Shown one piece after another: positions 1-12,000 of a DNA stretch of 64,000 nucleotides. Under the pieces are notes generated by a model, which worked only from the letters and a program-made list of their open reading frames with translations, searched no databases and had not been told where the DNA came from. Numbering within the stretch: the stretch's first letter is position 1; every line of letters starts with the position of its first letter. A program made the translations under genes and the position numbers. Origin of the DNA: Dyella tabacisoli (GTDB lineage: Bacteria; Pseudomonadota; Gammaproteobacteria; Xanthomonadales; Rhodanobacteraceae); contig NZ_KZ857177.1 in NCBI RefSeq assembly GCF_003350925.1, positions 1-64,000 on the forward strand, in the 5' to 3' direction.

Positions 1-3000
1 GATGGTGCCGGGCGCGTGGTCGCCAGCATCGATGCGCAAGGCGACGTGACGACGACGAGTTACGACGGCGTCGGCAACGCGATCGCCACCCGTGCCTACG
101 CGACGGCACTGACGCTGAGCCAGTGGACGGCGTTGGGTAGTAGTCCGACCTGGGCCGCCTTGCAGGCCGACCTCAGTGTCAGCGCCAATGATCGCCTGAC
201 GCAGACGTTCTACGACGCGGACAACCGCGCCGTGGCCACCGTCGATGCGGCGGGCTATGTCACCGTCACCACCTACGATGCCGCCGGCGATGCCGTGAAA
301 ACCACGGCCTACGCGACCGCACTGACCGGCGCCCAGCAGACGGCCTTGAGAAATACACCGGCGCTGAGCACGCTGCAGGCGGATCTGAGCAGCACCGCGC
401 AGGACCAGACCACGCGCAGCTACTACAACAGCCGTGGGCAAGTCATTTTGCAGATCGATGCCGCTGGTTATGTCACTACGAAGACATATCGTGAGATAGG
501 AATGCAACCGGTTAGTCCGGCGAAGCAGGTGCTTTCCACACATTACACGCAGGCGCTAACCTACGCCCAGCTTGCTGCGCTCACTGGATTGGAGGCGGCG
601 ACCTCAATCGTTAGCATGGTGTCCGCAGGAACAAGCATGATCTCGCTGGACAATTGGGATGCTGACGGACGTTTGCTGCGCACGTACGATATTGGGTACG
701 TCACCATAACTAGCTACACCTACGATAGCGTAGGGCATCTGTTGACAACGACGGCACAGCCTAGACTCGGTGGAGGTGCGGCACGTACCAGCGCCAGTGC
801 CTACGACGCCTTCGGTGATGTCGTCAGTACGCTCGACGGCGTCGGCGCCGCTAACCTGACAAGTGGTATGACTGCAGCGCAGCAAGCGGCCGTGTTCAGC
901 CAATACGGCACGACAAACACCTACAACGCGCTGGGCCAACGAATCACCAGCACCGACCCTCTCGGCAACACGACCTACGCGTACTACGACGCCAGCGGAC
1001 GGTTGGCGTATACCGTGCAGGGCCAACCTGGCGGTAGCATGCTCAATGCCGTCGGCAATGTGACGGCCTATACCTACAACGCCTTCGGCCAGGTCGCGAC
1101 CAGCCGAAGCTTCAGCAGCCCGTTGACGTTGACGACCAGCGGCAGCAGCAGCGGCACCACACTCAACGTGACCACTGCGACGACGGCGCAACTGACGACG
1201 ACCGCGGCGTCGCTGGCCAACCCAGCGACAGACAGCTCAACCAGCTACACGTACACATTGAACGGTCAGGTCGCAAGCGCCGTGGATGGGTTGGGCTATC
1301 AGACGGCCTATCAGTACGACGCGTTCGGCGATCTTCTCCAGAAGCAACAGCAGTTGAGTGCGCCGGGCAGTGCACTCAGTGCCGCCAACAGCACGATCAC
1401 CAGTGATAGCTATGACCTGCGTGGCGAGCGTATCGGCGAGATCGATGCGTTCGGTACCGGCGTGGCACACACTAAGTCGAGCACCTTCGATGCCTTCGGC
1501 CGCGTTGCCCAGACGATTGATAGCAGCAGCAATACCGCTGTCGGCTATGGCTACGACACCTTGGGTCGTCAGATCAGCGTCATGCAGTCGGTGCTGGGCG
1601 TGGTGCGTACTACGTTTGCCACCTACGATGCCTTCGGTCATGTGCTTACGCAAACCGACGCCGTGGGTAACGTCACCAGTTATCAGTATGACCTTGCCAA
1701 TAATAAGACCACGGTCATCACGCCCGACGGCATGCAAATCATCACGGTGACCGACGTCTTCGGTGACACACTCACGGTTACCGACGGAGCCAATAACACC
1801 ACCACCTACACCTACGATGCCGATGGCCATCTGACCCAAACCCAGGACGCTCTGGGCAATCTCAGCAAGAATCAATATGACCTTGACGGTCACTTGACGC
1901 AGAGTACCGATGCCACCGGTCATGTGATCACTTACAGTTACGATGCCAGCGGCCACGTGCTGACGAGAACCGTCGACCCGACGGGCCTCAATCTCAAGAC
2001 AAGCTATACCTACGACGGCGAAGGCCGCACCCTCAGCGTGACCAACCCGAGTGGGATGGTGACCACCTACAGTTACGACGCCGATGGCAACGTGCTGACC
2101 CAGGTGCAAGATGCGGGCAGCGGCAAGCTCAATCTCACCACCACCTACACGTATGACGGCGCTGGCAAGACGCTTATCGTCAATGCGGGTGTCGGCACTG
2201 CGGCAGCAGCCACAACACAGTACGTGTACGACAACCTGGAGCGTCTATCGCAGCAGATCGTCGATCCGGGTGCAGGGCGGTTAAACCTTACGACCAGCTA
2301 TACCTACGATGCCAACAACAATCTGGTGACTAAGACAGATGCCGGTGGCAACGTCACCAGTTATGTGTACGGCCATGCCAACGAGCGCACCTTCACCATC
2401 GATCCGAGCGGGGCGGTAACGCAAACTGTTTACGATGCCGATGGGCGCGTCACGCAGACACATAGCTACGCCACACTGTTGACCGCCAGCCAGCTCGCAG
2501 CACTAGGCCATGCACCAACCCTGGCTGCCTTGCAGCCGTACCTGACCGTAAGCAGTAGCGATCGCATCACCTATACGCTTTACGACGCGAATGGTCATGT
2601 CGCCGCAACCATCGACGCATCCGGTTACGTCATCACCACTATTTACGACAGTGCTGGTCGTGCGGCGAAGACCACGGCATACGCCACGGCGCTGACAACG
2701 GCACAGATGAGCGCACTCGGCACTACACCGACCCTGCTCGCGGTGCAGGCGGACCTGGTCACCAGTGCGCAGGATCAAACCACACGCAATTACTACGATG
2801 CCGACAACCGTGTCGTAGCGCGTATCGACGCTGACGGTTATCTGACTGTCAACAGCTACAACCAGGCCACGGACACCACGACAGCGACACGCTATGCGAC
2901 CGCGTTGACCGTGACTCAGCTCGGTGCATTGACCGGCACCGAAAACGTTGTCGCCCTGGTAAGCCTGCTTGGTGCTAACACCACCAGCCAGCAAAGCAGC

Positions 3001-6000
3001 GTGACCTACAACGCTCTTGGTCAAGTTGCGACGAGTACGGCGGTGGACGGCACAGTAACCACCTATACCTATAACGGTGTCGGCCAGTTGCTCAACAGTA
3101 CCGTCACCCCGGTCGCCGGGCAGGGTGTCGCACGCACCATCAGCGCGACCTACGATGCGCTAGGCGACGCGTTGACTCACACGGACGCCGCCGAGGCCGT
3201 AACCAGCTATGCGTATAACGCACTCGGCCAGCGTGCCAAATCCACGGACGCGCTCGGCAACAGCACCTGGTACTACTACGACGCTGCCGGGCGTCTTGCG
3301 TATTCGATACAAGGGCAGCCTTCCAGCCCCACCAGCTCTCTCAATACGGTAGGCAACGTCACGGCGTATGCCTATAACGCAGCCGGGCAGTTGATTAGCA
3401 CGCGTCAATATGCGAGCCAGTTGTCCCTCACGACGACTGCCACAAGCACCGGTACGACATTGAATGTCGCGACGGCGACGCTGGCACAAGTGACTGCAGG
3501 GGTTGCGTCCCTGGCTACATCCGGCAACGACGCCAATGCGGTCACGGTCACGACTTATACCGCCGGCGGCCAGGTCGCCACGGTTACCGATGGCAATGGC
3601 TACCAGACGGCGTACCAGTACGATGCCTTCGGCGATCTGGTGCAAACGCAGCGGCAACTGAGCCAGCCGGGCAGTGCGCTGAGTGCGGCCAACAGCACGT
3701 CCTCGCAATATATCTACGACGTACGCGGTGAGCGGATCAGGGCTACCGATGGCTTCGGTGGCAGCGTGGCGCGCAGCACCTCAAACATCTATGACGCCTT
3801 CGGCCGGATAACCAGCAGTATCGACGGTAACGGCAATGCGATGGCCTACACCTACGACAATCTGGGTCGGCAGGTCACTAGCAGCCAGGTCGTCCAGGGC
3901 ATCGGCCGTACCACGCAACGCAGCTACGACGCCTTCGGCAATGTACTCACCCAGACCGATGCCCTGGGAAATATCACGCAGTACCAGTACAACGCAGCCA
4001 CTCACACCGCTACCGTCACCATGCCCGGCAACGTGACGATGACCACGGTGAAAGATGCCTTTGGCGATACGGTGAGCGTGACCGATGGCATGGGTAATGC
4101 GACTGCCTATACCTACGATGCCGACGGTCGCCTGACCCAAACCCATGATGCCCTCGGCAACATCAGCAAGAATCAATATGACCTCGATGGTCACTTGACC
4201 CAGAGCACCGATGCCACCGGTCATGTGGTGACTTACAGCTACGACGCCAGTGGCCGCGTGCTGACCCATACGGTCGATCCAGGCCAGCTCAATCTCATCA
4301 CCACCTACGCCTACGATGGCGAAGGGCGGCAGCTTAGCGTGACCGATCCGATGGGCTCGGTCAGTACGTATACCTACGACGCCGACGGCCATGTCTTGAC
4401 CCAAGTGCAAGATGCCGGCACTGGCAAGCTTAACCTCACCACCATCTACACCTATGACGGTGCCGGCAAGGCGCTTACCGTCACGATCGGTGCCGGCACC
4501 AGTGCGGCGCGCAGCACGCAGTATGTCTACGATGCCCTCGAACGGTTGAGCCAGCAGATCGTCGATCCAGCCGGCCTGCACCTCACGACCAGCTACACCT
4601 ACGACAGCAACAACAACCTTATCAGCGTCACTGACGCTAACGGCAACGCGACGCGTAGCGTCTATAACGAGGCCAACGAGTTGGCCTTTACTGTGGCCGG
4701 TGATGGCGGCGTTACGCAGTACTGGCATGACGCCGACGGTCGGCGCACCCAGAGCATGGGTTATGCCACTGCCTTGACCGGTACCCAACTGACTGCATTA
4801 GGCAGCTCGCCGACGATCGCACAAATGGCGGCGCTGGTAACGGCCACGTCCAGCGATGCGTTTCAGCAAAAAGCCTATGACCCGGAAGGTCGGGTGATCT
4901 ATGAGCTGGATGGGGGCGCGGGTCTTCATGTCACGCAATGGACGTACGATGCGAACGGTCGCGTGTTGGCAACAACGCGTTACCAAAATCTACTGAGTAG
5001 TGCGCCTGCCGGCGGCACATCGCCTACAGTGGCTTCCATTGCCGCGCTAGTCACCCCGTCGGCCGGTGATGAAACCACGCTTACCACGTATGACGCTGAT
5101 GGCCGCATGCGTTTCAGCGTACAAGTCACCACGGTCAACGGTCAGCCGGCCGGCGTGGTCAGTGAGCAACGCTACGATGCCGCCGGGCGCCTGATCGCCA
5201 GCCTTCAGTACGGCACGACGATTGCGCTCAGCAGTAGTCAGTCGCTGACGTCACAAGTGAGTACCAGTGGTCTGGCGCAGACACTCGCCAGTGCCGCCAA
5301 TCACACCACGTCTTCGATATACGACAATGCCGGTCGCCTGCGTTACACCATCGATACCACCAATCACGTTATCGAGACGCAGTACGACGCCGATGGGCGG
5401 GTACTGCAGCAGTCGGCCTACGCAAATGCCATCACGTTGCCGGGCACGTTGACAGTGGCCGCAGTCGGCGCGGCGGTGACCGCCGCCGGCGTCAGTGGCG
5501 CGCGCGTAAACACAACCACCTATGACGCGGCCGGTCGTGTGCTGACCACCGGCGATGCATTGGGCACCCGCGCCACCTTTGCCTACGACGCCACCGGCCT
5601 GCAATTGGGTCATGCCGATCGCGACGGCAACTGGACGTGGATGCTCTACGACAAGGCTGGCCGCAAGACGCTGGATCAATCGCCTGCGGTCACGGTGGGT
5701 AGCTATGATCCTGTCACCTGGGTGTTTCAGACGGCAGCCAACCAGTATCTGTACACCACCTACGCCTACGACGGTGTGGGCAATGTGCTTGCCACCAATA
5801 AAGGGGTCGGCCCTGACTCGGCGCACGTCACCACGCTAAGCACCACCACCTATGCCTACGATGCCCTGGGTCATCAGACTCAGGCGACCTATCCGGGCGG
5901 CGCTACCGCGCACGTAACCTACGATGCGCAGGGCCGAGTAGTAATGAGCCAGGACGGCAATGGCCATTATCAGTACAAGGCCTACGCCAGCATGGGCTGG

Positions 6001-9000
6001 GAGGCCTACAGCATTGATGCCGACGGTTATGTCACGGCCACTGGCCGCGATAGCATCGGCAATGTAACCGCGGTAACGCGTTACGCCACGGCGTTGAACA
6101 CGGCGGCGATAAGCGGCTGGCATGCCGGGCAGCCATTGACGGTTGCGCAAATTCAACTGGGGCTGGTGACCTCGGCCAGTGATCGCACCACCACCACTAC
6201 TTACGATCAGCGCAACCAGAAAACGCAGGTACAGCAGTCAGCCATTGCCTATGTGCTCTCGATGGGGCCGCTCAGCGGTGCCGCTATGGCGGCAACGCAG
6301 CCCACGACCACTTATACCTATGATGCCTACGGCAATGTCACCAGTACCGCGACGTTGCTCCAAGGTGCCAATGCGACCGGTGACAGTAACGCCACACCGG
6401 CGATCTGGGCCACGACCTACACTTATTACGATGCGCTCAATCGTGCGGTGATGACGGTAACGCCCACCGGCGCGTATACCAGCCCGCAGGGTTACGTCAC
6501 CACCACCGCCTATAACGCCTTTGGCAATGTCACCTCGATCACGCAGTACGCCACAGCCATCGCCACCAGTGGCGTGACGACCGCCGCCGCACCGGCGCTA
6601 CCGCCGGCGGGCACCGTAGTCACGGGTTACGACCGCGTCACCAGCTATGGCTACGATGCGATCGGGCGCAAAACCAGCGAGACCGATACCGGCGAATACA
6701 GCTACGTCAACGGCACGCCCGCCATCGCGGCAGGCAGCTCACTCACCACCTGGGCTTACGACGGCGAAAATCGTCTCACCACTGCCACGGTCAATGGTGC
6801 GACGGTCAGTACGACATACGACGCGCTCGGCCGCGTCATGTCCGTGACCGAGCCGACGCGCCAGGCCTTGGTGAGCAACTGGGCGTTGTTGCTGACGCAG
6901 AACCCATCATGGGATCTGACCACCGGCGCGCTCTATACCAATGTCGCTCCAGTAACCAGCTACGCCTACGATGCCCTGGGCGATGTGCTGAGCACCAAGG
7001 TTTCAGCAGGTAGTTCGTCGGTGCAGACCTGGTCGTTCTATGACGTACAGGGGCGCCAGATCAAACAGCTCGATGGCAATGGCAATCAAAGCACCATCAG
7101 CTATGACAACAACGGCAACATCGCCAGCAAGGGCTTCACGCTAACCACTAACGGCAATGACATCGCCGTTACCACAACCTATACCTACGATGCCGACAAC
7201 CAGCGGCTGACCACCGCTGTACAGCGCGGCGGACAGAGCGGTTACGACAGCTATACCCAGGTGCAATACAACGCCTTTGGCGAGGTCACCGGGCGTGGCG
7301 ACAATAACGGCATCGCGGCGCATTACAGCTACGACAACGCCGGTAATTTGATCGGCTCACCGGATGCCAGAACCGGTGCCGCCCATTCGTATGGTTTTGA
7401 CCTCGCGCACCATCTACTGACCGATAACAGTACGGTCACCGGCGGTAGTGCAAGCACTTGGACCCATAACTGGGTAGACCTGTCCGGCAAGGTCGTGCAG
7501 CAGCGTACCCCCAGCGACAGCGCGAGCAGCGGCGTCAACACCAGCTTGCTTACCGCGCGTAGCTACGACCGCTGGGGCAACCTGCTTATCCTCACGGATG
7601 CCGCCGGCAACACCACGCAATACCACTACGACAGCCGCAATCAGTTGATAGGGCAGGTCGAGCCCAATGTGCTGGTTGTTTCCGCGACCGGTACGCGCAC
7701 ATGGGCAACACCTGCCAAAGCCTGGTACTACAACGTCAGCGGTCAGTTGATCGGTACCACCGACGAGAACGGCAACTCGTCATGGAACACCTATGACGGT
7801 GCCGGTCACCTCACCGTAGCGCAAGACAATGTCGGCGCCCGTACCTACACCGCCTATGACGCGCTGGGGCGTGCCGTTGCGCAACAGATGCCGCCGGCCA
7901 GCACCAATACCGGCGCTGCGGCGCACATCGTCGTCACCGGCTACGACAACCTCGATCAGGTCACTACTCAGAACGATCTCGTACTTAACAGCACCGGTAC
8001 GGCATACATTTCTGGAGGTTCAGATAACTATCTGCTCAACAGCAACGGCGACCGCATCCAGGTAACCGATAAGCTCGGCAACACCACGTTCTACAGTTAC
8101 GACAGCCAGCATCGGGTACTGCGAAGCGCTACGCCGCTGCAGCAAGCCAATAGCCAGGCGCAGACCTATGCCTACGATGCCAACGGCAACCGGATAAGCC
8201 AAACCGATGCCGATGGTTTCCAGCAAAGCTGGGTCTATGACTATTTTGGTCGGGTGCAAAGCCATATCGATGAAAGCGGCGCGACCTACACCTACACCTA
8301 TGACGCCAGCTCAGGCAGGTTGACCCAGAAGACCAGCAACTGGGCGGCGAGCGGCCCCAGCGCATCGGTAACCTCCACGCAGAATTTCCAGTACATGGCC
8401 GATGGCCAATTGGCGCAACTGAGCGAAACCGTGGGTGGGGTCAGCTCAACGTTCACCTACCAGTACGATGCCAACGGCAACCAGACCCTGCAGACGGCCA
8501 ATACACAAGACGGTGCCGGTCAGGCCGTGGCGACGCAGACGGTGGTGACCTATGACAGCCACAACCGTCTGCAGGAAGTCACCGTAGAGAATGCCGCCGG
8601 CACAGTGGCCTCTATGCGCACCGTGTACAACTACGATGCCAATGGCAATCGCCGGGCCGTATTGGCACAAAGCGCCTATGGCGCCAGCGGCGCCGCGGCG
8701 CCGATCTCGTTGTCGACAAGCGCGCCGGTGGTGGGTGCCGCACTGGCTGCGCAGACGGTGCAGCCTTTGCGGTCTCTAAATTACAGCGTTCCCGCGGGAA
8801 GTTTTACCGACCCGTTGGGTATGGGCTTGACCTACACGCTCAGTGGTGCGGTGCCTAGCTGGTTGAGTTTCAATGCCACGACGTTGGCATTTACCGGAAC
8901 GCCGCCAAGCGCCGCGGCAAGTTACACGTTCACGGTAACTGCCACTGACGCACTTGGTCGCAGTGTCAGCAGTGCTCTGACAGTTACCGTGCCAACCGTA

Positions 9001-12000
9001 GCTCCTCCGGCGGTAGCCACGTCGCTGGCGGCGCAGACCGTGCAACCCGGCGCGGCAGTGAGCTACACCATCCCTGCCGGCAGCTTTACCGATCCGCTCG
9101 GTCTGGGGCTGAGCTACACCGCGACCCTTGCCGGTGGGGCGTTGCCCAGTTGGCTGAGCTTCAACGCCAGCACACAGACATTTACCGGAACACCACCCGT
9201 GTCTGCCCAAAGCTATGGCATTACGGTGACAGCGACGGATGCGCTCGGTCGCACTGTCAGCAGTGCGCTCACGATCAGCGTGCCGCTCGTCGCTCCGGTG
9301 TTTAACGGCGTGCCAGCAAACCAGTCCGTCGTATGCACGAATGCACTGAGCTTTACCGTGCCGGGAGCGACCGACCCCAATGGCTTGCCCGTTACTTACA
9401 ACGCGGCCTATTACAACGGCTCTGTGTGGACAAGTTTGCCGTCCTGGCTCGCATTCAATGCCAGTACGCTAACGTTTAGCGGTACTCCGCCGATCGCCAG
9501 TGTTGGCAATTACACCTTGGCGGTTGGGGCGCAAAGTCCCGGAAGCCCCTCAACCGGCATCTCGTTCACGCTTTCCGTCGCACTGCCTACAGCTCCGGTA
9601 TTTAGCAGCGCCGCATCAAATCAGTCCGCAACCTACAACACCGCTATGAGTTTTTCGGTGCCGGGCGCAACCAACGCGAACGGGTTCCCCATCACCTACT
9701 CGGCCTCCTATTACAACGGCTCGACGTGGACAAGCTTGCCATCATGGCTGGCCTTTAATGCCAATACGCTAACTTTTAGTGGCACCCCGCCGGCCAGTAG
9801 CGTTGGTACTTTGACGCTGGCTGTTGGGGCAACGGATACCGGAACCAGCGTCTCATCCGCTATCTCATTCACCCTCACTGTGGCTGCCCTTCCACCGGTT
9901 TATAACGGCGGGATACCCGCTAACATTGCCTTTGCTGCGGGCGATACGACCACCTGGACCATCCCGGCGAATACCTTCAGCAATCCGATGGGGCGCCCAC
10001 TGACCTATCAGCTAAACGGGTTTTTTCCGCCTGGAACCAGCATCGACGCCTCCGGCACGATAACCAGCTCGCCACCCGCAGCGATGGCGAAGCAGCGCTT
10101 CGCCGGCCACATTTTCGCGACCGACCCGGTCGATGGCCAGAGCGTCATCGTGGCCTTTACTCTTGTTGTCAGCCCGTACATCGGCGCGATGGTCGCGCGG
10201 CCGATGGTGGCCGCTGCCGCCGCACCAGCTCCCGCCCCCAACGTACAGGCCGACTGGTTTACCTACGATGCCGATAACCGGGTGATCGTGAACAACGGTA
10301 GCCTGGTGAACGGCGTTATCGGTATCACCAATGCCATCGGCTCGGCCCAGAATGGCTACGACGCGGCGGGCAATGTCACCGTGTACACCGTGGTCAATGC
10401 CGCTGGTGTCAGCAGCAGTCAGCAAAATGTCTACGATGCGCGCAACGAGCTGGTTCGCGTGCAGGCGCCCAGCAGCATCAACGGCACCATGGGCTTATCC
10501 GAGACACGCAGTTACGACGCCGATGGCCACCTGGTCAGCGATGTCGTTTACAACGCGTCGGGGCATGTCGGAACCGGCACGTACAATGGCTTGCCCATCA
10601 GCTTCAGCGATGCGGGCTGGGTGGCCAGCGATACGGTTTACACCTACAACGTCGACGGCCAACTGACCGATCAAAGCCAATACGTAGAAGACTCGGCGCA
10701 AGACCTGATCACTAAATACGGTACGGCCGTAGCGACCAGTACCTATGCCAGCCAAGCCGGAACCGCGCCAGGCACTCTGCCGACTGTAGGCAGCAATACC
10801 AATGGCGTGCTGTTGCTCAACACCGAAGCGAGTTATGCGCCGGTAACGTCGGGGCTAGGCTACGACGCCGACGGCAACTTGCTCGGGTATCGCTCCATCG
10901 TCAGCGGCAATTTCGGCCGCACGGCCTATACCAATAGCTACCAGACAGCCTATATCCGGCAAAACGGCGCGTTGTCGGCAAGCACCAGCGCCACCAGCAC
11001 CAACGCGACCTTCGTGCCGGCGACCGACACCAGCACCTATAACGCCCTGGGTGAGCTGGTCCAGGTCAACGGCAACACCAACGGCGCGGCGGTGGTGCGT
11101 GCGATGGCCTATGACCCGAACGGGGAGATTCTGCAGCAAAGCACGACCAGTGGCGGCAGCACACAGAGCAGCGTCTACGCCTACGCCGGCGGTCATGCGT
11201 TAGGTAACGCCGATCAACACGGCAACATCAATATTCAAGACACCTCCAGCGGTTTCAGCAACAGCAACCTGGGCACGCAACACTACGTGGTGCAGGCCGG
11301 CGACACCCTGCAATCCATTGCGCAAATCGTCTACGGCAATAGCAACTACGGCTACATCCTCGCACAGGTCAATGGCCTGCAGAGCAGCAGCGATTTGTTG
11401 CCCGGCACCCGGCTGACGATCTCGCAGGTAACCACCAGCAACAACAACGCGACGACGTTCAAGCCATACAACCCAGGCGAGGTGATTGGATCGACGACAC
11501 CCACGCTGGCGCCAGCCTCGACATCAAAAGCAGCGGCGCAATTTAACGCCGTGAGTCAGTTGCTGACCTCAGCGATCGAGGCCGTGCTTCATGGCAAGGC
11601 ATCCGCACAGACGGGCGGAAACGGCGCCCAGGTGAAGCCGCAGGCGTTCCAGGGCGGGCATATGCGGATGATGATGGAGATGCAGCAGGGTGATGGTGGT
11701 GGTGGCGGCATTGATGATGGCGGCGGTGATGGTGGGTTTGGTGGTGGCGGCGATGGCGGCGGCGGTGGTGGCGGTGTCGATAACAACGGCGGTGACGGTT
11801 CGAATGGGGGTGGTGACAACCCGGATCCGTCGTCTTCGCCTGGGCAGAGTTCGGATCCGGCGCCGGCCCCGGCCCCAGAGCCAGCTCCAGCGCCAGCGCC
11901 AGCGCCAGCGCCACCGGTTGATTTGCCACCGATCGAAGTCCCGGCCCCAGAGCCGATCATCATAGAGCCGCCCTCGATAGAGCTTCCCCCCATAGAGCTG

